A stretch of DNA of 64,000 bases from assembly GCA_013397695.1 (NCBI GenBank), contig VYZI01000148.1, positions 832,187-896,186 of the forward strand, written 5' to 3'. This document shows positions 1-10,200 of this stretch, piece by piece; the first letter of the stretch is position 1, and every line of letters starts with the position of its first letter. Both the position numbers and the translations under genes were made by a program. The notes under the pieces were generated by a model. It saw only the letters and a program-made list of their open reading frames with translations. It made no database searches and had not been told where the DNA came from. Source of the DNA: Centropus unirufus. Lineage: Eukaryota; Chordata; Aves; Cuculiformes; Centropidae.

Positions 1-384
1 AGACAGTTCTGCTGCTCAGAGAGCGCGAAGCAATCCTTTGGCATGAGTTTGTTGCAGTATGGAGCCAGAAAACAACGAATAGTTACCTCTGTCCAGGGTT
101 TTCAGCTTTCCTCCCCAGAACTGATCCAGTGCTGGGTGGGCGACATGAAGGCCAGCTTCTCAGCAGGATGGAATCCACCCTGTGCTTTCAGCTGCAGTGG
201 CGTTCATGCCAGCTGAGGATCAGAACCATTTTCCATCTCAGAACTAGGGTTTAACAGTCTGATGATTCTGTTGCTGTTGTTTAACTCTTTTTAACCCCTG
301 AGGTGAACTGCTCCCTTCTGACAGCACTGCCATGATGCTAATGCTGAGGTCTCTCTTGTGCGTGTGGCTCGGTTGTTGATGCAG

Positions 385-559
385 CGTGCCCGATGATTGC
401 TCAGCCTCGGAGGACAGGAGCACCTCTTCTTCCCTTGAGGACAAGGATTCCGGTTTGTTTCTGCTGCGTAAGGACAGTGAACACCGAGCGATCCTATATA
501 AAATCCTTAAGGAAGAACAGAATGAAGTGGCTTCCAATTTGCAGGACTGTATTGCACAG
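385..559 (+). CDS. MAP3K15: MAP3K15 exon A (post-kinase linker)
   Basis: The acceptor is ...tgttgatgcag before 385 and the donor is CAG|gtaact at 560. One leading base completes a codon from the previous exon, then 58 codons follow. It encodes the acidic/serine-rich stretch and the LRKDSEHRAILYKIL block, which corresponds to the ASK1 segment just after the kinase domain. A GTG at 386 is an internal valine codon, not a start. Confidence 0.88.
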
Positions 560-3500
560 GTAACTTCAGCTCTCCTTTTCCCACGTCAAAAGGAAAAGGA
601 CAAGCCAGGCAGCAGTATTCCTTTTATGAACATTAATAAATGAAGGTGCTGGGGTTGTTCCTTCTGAGTATCTTTAATCTCTGAGACCTGTAACTGTGTG
701 AGCCATTCGCTGTTATCTGAATGGACAGTGAGCACTACCTCTGTCTGCTGCTGGGCTCCTGGTCCTTTGAGGGAGAGATTTGGATCACTTGATGTCGGGC
801 TCGGGGGCTGAGGTTGGCGGGTTGGGTGGTTTTGCTGCCATGTTTTGTTTTGGCTCTTTAAGGACATGGAAGTGGAACACCAGGGAGTAACAGGTATGAT
901 TTGCATAGAGAACTGATTAACAATCTTTAATTCAAAGCACATGTAAACTAGGTGGCAAGAATGCAGTACCTGGATCTTATAAAAGCTACAGTAGATTTCT
1001 GTAGAGGGAAGGGTTGAGTGGGAAGGTTTACTGACTGTAAAAAGGAGCGAGAAAAAGCATGTTTTCAGCTAACCCACAGCCAAGGAATGCCACGCCCCAG
1101 CTAGAGCTGATTGCGTAGCCTTTCCTTCTCCATGTCTGCTTCCAAGGTGCCACTGGCATTATATATTCTAATCAAAGCTATGGCTTTTCCCCTGGACTGC
1201 ACTAACATCAGAGGGGGCCTGCTGACCTGTGTCCCTGGCCAGCTGCTGGTCCTGGTGGGAAGGTGCCTGCGGCACTGCTTTGTGCGGATCCTGCTGCTCC
1301 TGGGGCAGCTCCAGCTGATCGCAGAGTGAGCAGCCCGCTCCACACAACACGGGGCTTTGGTGCTCTCCCATATCTCACTTGCCCTGCAAAGTGCTCAACA
1401 GTGCAGATCGGCTCGCTCCAGACCCTGGGGGCTCCTGCACGCCTTTACAGGCCCAGGAGAAAGGTCTGCAAACTCAAGCTGGGGAAGAAATTGGAGAACA
1501 TATCTGCATTGAGCTAAAACTGTAAAATAGCTTTTAGCCTTGTGGAGGACCAGAATTCATATGTGAGAGCTTAGTCAGAAATAACCAGGGCTCTAAATAT
1601 TTTCCAAGACAAAGGATTATTTAGTAACAGCAAGTCCTTCCTCAGTCTCCAGCTGTTTTTGCAGCACTGCTGTGATCACCACTCTTCCGTAATTTTTGTA
1701 ATATTTCTCTCTTTACCTTTTAATTACACAGGTGGCTGTTCTTTCAGGCACTTGGATGGCTTTAACTGTAGGGGGTTATGGGCTGCAAATCATAAAATGA
1801 ACACTTAAGACCTGTCAGTGTGTAATCTTAGGACCTTTTTCTGGCTTATAATAAATAGACATACAAATGTATTTTTTTCCTAAGGAAACAAACTGTCTAT
1901 ATTGGATCTAAGTCCAGATTTAGTTTATTGAAAGGGCAGCAGTCTCTTAATGACTCTGCTCTTTTTCCAGAGGAGAGCTGCCCTCTGCAGTACCTTGCAG
2001 AAATGTGTAGACGTTAACTGGAACCTCTTCCCTTTGTGACAGCCACAGTAGCAGTAGATTTGATTTATTTTTGGAAAATAGAAATTACGATTAAAAAAAA
2101 TGTAGCCAAAAAGAGCCTTTGCAGAAACAAAAGCACTACGAATCCTGTGCATTGCTGTGAAATGAACATGAGCAAAGCCATAAATTGTAACCCTAAAAAT
2201 ACTAGTGGTACTAATTAGATGTTTAATGACTCTGGGCTTTGATAGATGTTCATTATCTTTCCTCCAGAGCGCTGAAGAACTGCAACTTTCAGTGGCCCAC
2301 ATCAAACAAATTATTGAGATTTTAAGGGACTTCATACGCTCTCCAGAGCAGAGAGTGATGGCTTCTACCATATCCAAGTTGAAAATGGATGTGGACTTTG
2401 ACAGCACTTCCATTAATCAGATTCATCTGGTCCTGTTTGGATTTCAGGATGCGGTGAGTTCCTTGCCTAGTACAGAAGGAGAGAAATTCTTCCTGGACAG
2501 AGCTCACCTTGAGAGTTTGTGGCTTCCCCACTCTTCCTCACTCCTCTTCCTCCTTGTGTTGTAGAGGGGTGTCAGTAACACTCTGGGTATGGTTTGAAAG
2601 CTCTGCCCTAAAAGTGCCAGATCTGTCAATTAGACTTTCAAAGTGGGAGGGTTTCGGTGACTCCTGCAGTCGTTGCTTTATAAAGCTTCACCCGACTATT
2701 GAAAACCAAGATTGTCTTTCCTAAGGTGTAACCAAATGTTTGCTGCTACTTTAACTTGCTTTTTTTATTTGCAGGTGAATAAAGTATTAAGAAATCACTT
2801 AATAAAGCCCCACTGGATGTTTGCAATGGATAACATAATTCGCCGTGCAGTCCAAGCAGCAGTCACTATTCTTATTCCAGGTAAATCAAAGCAGCTGAAA
2901 AGAATTTTCTGTTTTTTCTTAAAAAAAAAAAAGGGCTTATCAAAGCCTTGTAGCAAATGGAACGGTTTAGATGTTTAATCTGTCAGCATGGCATTAACTG
3001 CATCACGTGTACCCCTACATCAAAGGCACAGGGTCAGGACATTGTACAGAAAGTAGTGCTGATCTGGAGGATTAATGCTGTACTTGCAGTACAAATGCGC
3101 ATAATGAGGTGATAAGCAGCGGTTCTGCATCACCAGTGTGGTCCAACCGTGACAAAAAAAGGCAAATTAAATTCAGGCCAAGCTGGAGCTTTTCTAGTAG
3201 GAAAGAAAACTACTCTAGACAACATTTTAATGACATCCAAGGTGGGCAACACTGCACAGGTCTGGTTGCGTGTTCTCAAAGGTGATTACTGAGCTGTGGA
3301 ACAGATGCAGGGAGTGCAATAATAGGAGGAGGATGGTTTTGGACAACAGATGGATAGTAGGATAAGTGGCTAGTAGATCAATAATAGGAAAAATCACCAC
3401 CACCGAAGAGGAGGAGAAATGACTCATAACTGTCTGAGAATAAGTCTAAGATGGAAATTTTAAAGTGGTTTTGTAACTCTCCAAAGTGTTGAGCACCCTA

Positions 3501-6343
3501 CCCAGTATGAGAGTGCTCTGAGAGCACTTCATGATGGTGCGCCCTTTCAGTCCCAAGCTGTTCTGGCATTCAAGCCTAATTGACCAATTTTTTTTAGGAC
3601 TTTGTAGGAGAATGCCAGCCAATCTCTGGTGAGAAGGGTGGACACTTGCAATGAGTTCTGAGAGAACTGGTGTTAGAAATGCTGCCTGGAAAAGAGGACG
3701 GCTTTATAAATTCTTTGATCCAGGGCATTAGGGGAAAACTCCTCTTCCTCTCATTTATTTTCTGTTTCTTTCCTTTCTCCTCTCCTCTTCCCCCTTCCAT
3801 TCCATCTTTACATTAATCCCCAAACTTTCAAGAATTTCTCATGAATGCGTTATTAACTCTCTTCATTTCATCACAACTATCTTTGTCACCTCTGCAGCTG
3901 TAATCTGCAGCTACCGACCTCTCCTGGTCGGCTACAGCGTAGCTATCACAGTGCTACTCAGTTTAGAATTGATGACAGAGAGAATCCATGGTCCAGCTTG
4001 CATCAGGCTTTGCTGTGCCCTGCTCAGTGTTGCCACAAAGCCCACCATCTAACAGGCCACTTCCTTGGCTGAAGCTCTCCCCATTTCAGTAAGAGAACCA
4101 AACTGTAACACCTCTGAAGACAGGAGTCGTCCAAAGGAATTTTGTATTCTTGCACTGTTTCCTTTATCAGAGCTTCAAGCTCACTTTGAGCCAGCATCAG
4201 AAAATGAAGGTGGGGACAAGGACGGCGAGGGAGCAGAGGACAGTTTCCAGCCTGCTGAACAGAACGGGGCTGAGGATCCCCCCACTGCATCAGGAGCCAG
4301 TGCCCTTAGTTCTGTGGTGTCACATGAGGCTCAGCAGCGGCTCAGCGTGGAGTTGGGCAGACTTCAACAAGAAACTTTAAGGTCTGTAAAGACTGTGGAT
4401 TTATTGTCAGGTGGTCCTTGAAAAACCCTCAGATGTTGCTTTGTATGGTGACACATACATACAGAACACTAATACTGCTCACCAACTGCTATTGCCTTGT
4501 AATAAAGCAGACCTTCCAGGAACACAAATGGATTCAGAATGTGCTGGCAGCATTAGATAACAGCCTTCAGTACAACTTTGCTTTCTGTGTAATTAATTTT
4601 TTAATTGCAGAACATCACATCAGATTTCTACTGTCAAGTAATTAGGCTTGTGCAACTGTGCTGGTTTCCTTTGTACTACCTTTGGCTCCTTGGATGCCAC
4701 CTTAACCCAGTGGCAGTGACCTCAAAGCTGCTCCTGCAGGGAAAGGCCAGAGCAACTCTATCCTGGTCCGCTAATGAGCCCAAACAGAGTTCAGCAGAGC
4801 CTCGTCCTGTTTCTCATGGGTTGCATTTGTAGGTTGCTGCCAGCGTGTTAAAGTCCCGTTCTGTTTATGGATGTGATGTAAATCTGTGATCAGAAAGTGC
4901 CTGGTAGGACATCAGTATTAATATTGTTTAGCAGTAAATGACAGCATAAAGGCAGCAAACCAATAGGAACAGAATTTACCAGGTATTTACTTAATTCTGC
5001 AAAGATGAAAGCCTTAAAAGCACCACCACTAAGTTGAGCATAAGACAACCAAAATAGGAAATCTGTGAGCCACAAAAATATGTCGCTAAAAAGACAGCAC
5101 TTCACTTCTCACATCTCTGTCCTTTGGTAGCTGTTGAAATGTAAATATATTTTTTCAGCTAGTTTTATTCATACTATGGTTGCGTTTGCTCTTTCTCGTG
5201 CTAACAGGCTTTTGGAGAACCTCATTCAGAAGGAGAAAGAATACCAGGCCCTCTTACAACAATGTTTGGAGCAAAAATCTCAAGAATTACACTTGCTTCA
5301 ATTAAAACTTAAACCCAAAGGTATGAGGAGATGCTGCATACTTGGACTGCTGCACACAAATATATTGGATTGCGTTTGCTTATTTGATTTGGCTCAGGGT
5401 AACATAAAACAGCTATTTTAAGCTTCAGTAGTTTGAAAAAACATTTTTGTCCTAGTTTTGAGGTGCATTAACCGATACTTCTGTTTTCTGTTAGACTCCC
5501 ACTGGTCTGCAGAGCCTTTTAGGGAGAATGCAGACCCTGAGCTCACAAACTGGCTGAAAGAACATGGAGCAGACTGGGCTGCCATTCAAAGGGTAAAGAA
5601 AAGAAAAAACAACCACAAAATAGCCATAATTAGCAGTTTGGTTTCAAAGACAGACTATTCATTTAGGAATAAATTTGCCTTTTAGTTTGCTGAAGAGGAT
5701 TATACGCTAAGCGCTGTCCTTAATGATATCACTAAAGATGATCTGCGCTATCTTCAACTACGGTAAGGAAGTCCTTCTGAGTGCATTGTTAAGAGCTTCA
5801 TTAGTTTGTAAAAAACCTTCAAGTTAGGATACTCAGCTGAAGAGATTGCTCAGTGGCAAATGCTGCAAATTTTGTCTCTCGTTTTGTGTTCAAGTTTTTC
5901 CCATTTTAACTGACACCAGAACAACCACACCTTGGGTGCTTCAAGCCACCCAAGCTTCGGTCTTTATAAATGTTGGCAGTTACCTCTGCACCATTCAGGA
6001 TGCTGTCATCATATAGAAAAGAGGCATAAAGAACTTCATTTTGTACCTGTTGATTCAAGTCCTTTCATTGTCATTCTGTTAACCCCTGGCTGATCTGGAA
6101 GTTGTTTTAGCCATATTCTTGAATGAGCACATTTTACTTCATGCTTACTTTAAAGTAACGGATATGAGGGAGCGTCCCCTAACTGTTCTCCATGCTTCTT
6201 TATATAGGGGTGGTCTTCTCTGCAGAATCTGGAATGCAATATTAAACCACCGACAAACAGCTGGGATGACCTCAGTGCAGAAGGTTGATGCTTTGGAGGG
6301 AGAAGGTGCAATGGGAATAAACAAACAAAAGATACATTCCTGA
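385..6343 (+). CDS. MAP3K15: MAP3K15, C-terminal eight coding exons (gene continues left of window)
   Basis: ASK-family MAP kinase kinase kinase, a cytoplasmic stress-activated kinase upstream of MKK/JNK/p38 in the family. Coding exons are 385-559, 2268-2453, 2775-2880, 4171-4381, 5208-5320, 5495-5592, 5686-5762 and 6208-6343. All have AG/GT borders, and the phases join into 366 codons plus stop. The reading matches my recollection of the ASK1 C-terminus block by block: EKDSGFF-like (LEDKDSGLFLLRKDSE), the QDAVNKVLRNH-LIKPHWMFA core, a coiled coil (about fragment residues 210-262) and a SAM domain (about 279-338). The kinase domain and N-terminal half are outside the window. I choose MAP3K15 over MAP3K5 or MAP3K6 because PDHA1 lies next to it in convergent orientation, as in human. 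About 28 residues follow the SAM domain, more than I recall for ASK1. No exon was recognised in 1-384. The longer introns (560-2267, 2881-4170, 4382-5207) show nothing else I can name. Confidence 0.93.
2268..2453 (+). CDS. MAP3K15: MAP3K15 exon B
   Basis: The acceptor is tttcctccag before 2268 and the donor is GCG|gtgagt at 2454. The exon is 62 codons, phase 0 at both ends. It contains the helical IEILRDFIRSPEQRV segment and the LVLFGFQDA motif shared with ASK1. Confidence 0.93.
2775..2880 (+). CDS. MAP3K15: MAP3K15 exon C
   Basis: The acceptor is tttatttgcag before 2775 and the donor is CCAG|gtaaat at 2881. It encodes the strongly conserved VNKVLRNHLIKPHWMFAMDN stretch and the AVQAAVTILIP helix. 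It ends in phase 1. Confidence 0.94.
4171..4381 (+). CDS. MAP3K15: MAP3K15 exon D
   Basis: The acceptor is cctttatcag before 4171 and the donor is AAG|gtctgt at 4382. The exon begins by completing a Glu codon, runs through a variable acidic region (GDKDGEGAEDS), then the ALSSVVSHEAQQRLSVELG block, which starts the coiled coil. The acidic part is the least conserved stretch of the fragment. Confidence 0.9.
5208..5320 (+). CDS. MAP3K15: MAP3K15 exon E (coiled coil)
   Basis: The acceptor is cgtgctaacag before 5208 and the donor is AAAG|gtatga at 5321. It encodes a heptad-rich segment (LLENLIQKEKEYQALLQQ) rich in Leu, Glu, Gln and Lys. This is the C-terminal coiled coil used for homo-oligomerisation in ASK proteins. 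Confidence 0.92.
5495..5592 (+). CDS. MAP3K15: MAP3K15 exon F (SAM domain, first part)
   Basis: The acceptor is tttctgttag before 5495 and the donor is AGG|gtaaag at 5593. It encodes PELTNWLKEHGADWAAIQR, the first helices of the SAM domain, matching ELTDWLRVNGAD in ASK1 as I recall it. Confidence 0.92.
5686..5762 (+). CDS. MAP3K15: MAP3K15 exon G (SAM domain, middle)
   Basis: The acceptor is ttgccttttag before 5686 and the donor is CG|gtaagg at 5763. It encodes FAEEDYTLSAVLNDITKDDL and the LQLR end-helix motif of the SAM domain. It ends two bases into an Arg codon. Confidence 0.92.
6208..6343 (+). CDS. MAP3K15: MAP3K15 terminal coding exon (SAM end and C-terminus)
   Basis: The acceptor is ctttatatag before 6208; the first base completes the Arg codon begun in exon G. 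It encodes GGLLCRIWNAILNHRQ, the last SAM helix, then a 28-residue tail that ends at TGA 6341-6343. Confidence 0.9.
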
Positions 6344-6725
6344 CACTTAAATTATTTGATCTATTTATGTATGTGTAGTGGCATTGCAGGTTTTGCACAG
6401 TTATGGAGCTTCTTTGACCATCAGTGTAACACACAGGGAGCAGTAACAGCTTTTAAGTCAGTGTCATTGCACTTAGAGCCATAGGCGTTTGATTTCTGCA
6501 TTGCCCTCATTAGAAGCATCAGCTAAGAAAAAAAACCTTCTCTGAAGAACAGGTACCACATGCCTGAATTAGCTTTAGCACTGTGAAAACTGAACTCAAA
6601 ACATGTTACGGTTCCGCTGGCTGATGGTTTGAGCAGGGAGGGGATCCACTATGGCACACGGAGTCACCCCTTCAGAGGACTGTACAGAGCTTTTTGTATT
6701 AAAGTGAGCCTCATTGAACTACTAA
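6344..6725 (+). other. MAP3K15: MAP3K15 3' UTR (probable)
   Basis: This is noncoding sequence after the stop codon. An ATTAAA hexamer at 6698-6703 is followed by a GT-rich stretch (agtgtgatgtttt), which suits cleavage near 6720. A second AATAAA at 6964-6969 could give a longer transcript that overlaps the PDHA1 3' UTR on the other strand. The UTR end is inferred. Confidence 0.55.
6698..6703 (+). promoter_or_regulatory. ATTAAA poly(A) signal, MAP3K15
   Basis: Common variant hexamer 355 bp after the MAP3K15 stop codon, with a GT-rich downstream element. Use of this site is inferred. Confidence 0.5.
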
Positions 6726-6834
6726 AGCCTAGTGTGATGTTTTCACTCAGTAACTTTTCACACACCATCTAAAGGGCTTTTTTTTTTCTATTTTAAGGAG
6801 GAAAGCGGCTCATTTCCAAACAAAGCAAACAGCC

Positions 6835-7093
6835 CAGACACAGGTTGTTTAATATTTATTTTTCTTGTTGGGTTTTTTTTTTGTTTGTTTTTTCTTTTTA
6901 CACTGTACATAACACATCCAGCAACCCAAGGCAAAGTCATTAAAGCAAATATATAGCAACTTAAATAAACCACTGCTTTTTCTTAATGTAGCTCCTTCTG
7001 AAACAATATTCAGCATGGCTAAGAAAATCCATACTGAGACAGATTTCCCTATCCATTCCCTCTCTTGAATAAGTTACACCAACAAACTGATCT
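6835..7093 (-). other. PDHA1: PDHA1 3' UTR (probable)
   Basis: Minus-strand sequence between the TAA at 7094-7096 and the AATAAA at 6855-6860. It includes a T-rich run (+ strand 6871-6900), which is A-rich in the transcript. The 3' boundary is inferred from the signal. Confidence 0.5.
6855..6860 (-). promoter_or_regulatory. AATAAA poly(A) signal, PDHA1
   Basis: TTTATT on the + strand reads AATAAA on the minus strand, about 235 bp after the PDHA1 stop codon. It is the first canonical signal I see downstream of PDHA1. Confidence 0.55.
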
Positions 7094-7258
7094 TTAGCTG
7101 ACAGACTTGTACCTTATCCACTGGTTTGGGCCACGCACTTCAAAGGGTGGCTCATTGAAGTAGATATGGTGACCTAGTTCTTCCAGTGGTGGTTCTGGGT
7201 CAGTGGTAGCAAACTGGGCGGCTTCCTCAATCTCCTTTCTTACTGCCACATCGATGTC
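7094..7258 (-). CDS. PDHA1: PDHA1 exon 11 (C-terminus)
   Basis: The acceptor AG is at 7260-7259 and the stop TAA at 7096-7094. It is 54 codons beginning DIDVAVRKEIEEAAQFAT and ending NQWIRYKSVS. Human ends NQWIKFKSVS. Confidence 0.97.
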   Translation of the reverse strand, partial: DIDVAVRKEIEEAAQFATTDPEPPLEELGHHIYFNEPPFEVRGPNQWIRYKSVS

Positions 7259-10200
7259 CTAAGCCAAAAATGAATTCTTAGTGTAAGACAGCAGCATAAT
7301 TTCTAATTTAAACACAATGACTAAGTACTGGTCAGAAGTAGTGTTAACATTGGCAATAAACAAATTAAAAACCTGTGAAAACTTTCCTACTGAGCTGCAG
7401 CATTTGTCCTTTTTGGATAGCACAGGTAACTGACTTTCAGAGGAACCCAATCCCTGTGAGCCCCAACATTTTCAATTCTGATTCTGTAAAACACTCAGAA
7501 GAGTGGCAGGGTCAAGCTTTTCAAACAGAGTTGATCGAAGTGTTTACAACATCTGATTAGAGGGTTGGTTCTTGGCTCCTTAACTACAATTTTCCACTAC
7601 TGGTAATTTCTCTTTGAGAGACCTACCCCCTGCCTACGTAGTTGAGATGGCCTGGGTAATTTTGATTTCAACATATCAGTATATGACAGGAGCTGTATTT
7701 GAAACCCTACGCCCATACACACGCCCCTCCACTGTTGAGTTACACTTGGCACCTAACAGCAAAATTCCCTTCCAGCAGAGTACAACTTCACTTCATTAGT
7801 TAGTCTGCAAGAAAACTTTACCTGCCCCAAGAAAAGTGATGTTAAAAAAGTGATGCTTTCTCCCCTGGGATGTAACTTTCAGAGATCATTATAGAGACTG
7901 CTCAAGAACTCTTCAGTAACAACCAAAAGCCATACCTTTAATTCTTCAATGCTTGCAAGGTTATTGTTGACCATTCTGTCTTTCAGCAGAGTGATGGGAT
8001 CACTTTTGCTTCTCACTTCTTGAATTTCTTCTCTAGTACGATAGCTAGGAACAAGACAAGCACAGACATGAACACCTGCAGTGGTGTCCTTGAAGAGGTG
8101 GGGGTTCTGGACCCAGCTTATTTTTAGAGTAAGGTGTGACCAAAGAATAATGAAGAACGCAATGAAAAATACAGCAACCTTCATCACTTCAAGGACGACA
8201 CAGCTACATCTAGGACACTTCCTAATAAGTGGCAACCGAGCTGAAGTAGCTCCAGACCCAAGTATAGTGTAGGTACGGAAAGGGGAGCAATCCCAGCCCC
8301 AGACAGCACAAGGGCCACATCTCCTCTTTCTTATCTCCCATAAGGTGAGGTACATGACTTGCTGTTTGCTTCCACTTCACTACAGCAGAAACTGTTGGGA
8401 TAAACCTATTCCATGTCAATAAATTCAAATTTGACAGCTGGCACAATGCCCAAGTCTTTTTGGCACCTGTGTATTTGTATTTTTAATAAATGTTCCACTT
8501 GACTGGACAGTTCACGCTGTCCCTGTACTTTTAGCTTACAGGATTTAAAATACTCTAAAACCCCTGTAAAGCATGCTGCACTTCAAAGTGTTGAGCACAC
8601 TATAAATCCATGCTGAAAGCAAAATTCATAATGGAAAGTACCAACTTTCTGCTTACACTAGAACTAAACCTCTTAAAAAGAAGTTACAAGTCCAAGGATT
8701 ATGCACTGAGTAATTTCATCATAATCTTTGTATGCACTTCCCAACGGACTTAAACCCATGACAGTTTCAGAATTCTGGCCGTCAATACTTATTTGTTTTC
8801 AGTGAATGCCAAGAAAGAGTCACAGTACCTTATTCCAGGGTCACTCATACTGTGGCCATGGTAACGGTATGTCTGTAACTCCATCAGAATAGGACCCTAA
8901 AAAGGGAAAAAAAGCAACAGAGAGCGTTACCACCTTGAGTGACTCATTTATTGTTAAAGCAGCAAGTATTTGCTGTAGGTGAACTGTACCGGGTAGAATG
9001 ATTTAATGCAATGTTTTTGTCACATTTTATTTACATTATCACAACTAGTAAAACAAAACTTCACTCTTTTCAAATGAAAGCATATGTTGATATTTTGTAA
9101 CAATTTATTCTCACGTTCTCATTGAGGAGAATTAAACAACTTCTTTCCTTCCAACGTATTTCCATCATTACGCAGGCTATTTCAAACTGCCTGTTGTTTC
9201 ACTGCAAGATTGTAACACACAGAACCATATTCTTCTACATAAGCCCTTTTCTGTTGCACATTCCCAGCATTCCCAGGGAAGCGATCACTCCCCTGTAGCC
9301 AGCATTGGCGGGTCTGCGCCTCAAATCCTGTGCTCCATTCTGCGCTCCTCACTACAAGGACACTGAGATGCTGGAATGTATCCAGAGAAGGGCAATAAAG
9401 CTGGTGAAGGGGCTGGAGAACAAGGCGCATGAGGAGCAGCTGAGGGAATTGGGGTTGTTTAGTCTGGAGAAAAGGAGGCTGAGGGAAGACCTTATCATTG
9501 TCTACAACTACCTGAAAGGAGCTTGTAGCAAGGTGGGTGTTGGTCTCTTCTCTCAAGTGACAGGCAATAGGGCAAGAGAGAATGTCCTCAAGTTGCACCA
9601 AGGGAGGTTCAGATTAGACATCGGGGAAAAATTTCTTCACCAAAAGGTGTATCAGGCACTGGCAGAGGCTGCCTGGGAGGTGGTTGAGTCCCCATCCCTG
9701 GAGGTATTTAAAAGATGAGCAGATGAGATGCTCAGGGATATGGTTTATTAGCGGATAGGTACAGCTAGTACTCAATGATCTCAAAGCTCTTTTCCAACCG
9801 AGCAATTCTATGACTATCTTCAGAATGAGTGCATCATACGTGGGTGATGAATACTAATCCTGACTCACAAAACTTACTTCACTTTCCATTTTTTGTAAAT
9901 ATAGAATGCTTCCAATTTCCCTTTATGCTTCCCCTAATTAACCTCTTCACAAATAACACAACTGCTAGACAGACAGGTCAGAACACCTTGCACCACAGAA
10001 TTTAACTGGGGTAGAAATGGGGAAAATGACAGAGTATTGTGTCCAGTTCTGGAATCCCCAATATAAGGATATGGAACTGTTGAAATGGGTCCAGAGGAGA
10101 GCTTCAAAGATGATCCAAGGGCTGGAGCACCTCTGCTACGGGGACAGGCTGAGAGAGTTGGGGCTGTTCAGCCTGGAGAACAGAAGGCTCCAGAGAGACC

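Noticed and set aside
244..942. Minus-strand ORFs over and after MAP3K15 exon A
   Set aside because: They overlap a well-supported + strand exon or its intron and show no conserved motif.
7879..8355. 158-codon minus-strand ORF
   Set aside because: It is PDHA1 exon 10 with read-through into both flanking introns. The splice sites at 8044 and 7936 define the true exon.
9305..9718. 137-codon + strand ORF and its antisense 139-codon partner
   Set aside because: Both lie almost wholly in a CR1 element with typical CR1 3' sequence. They are not host genes.
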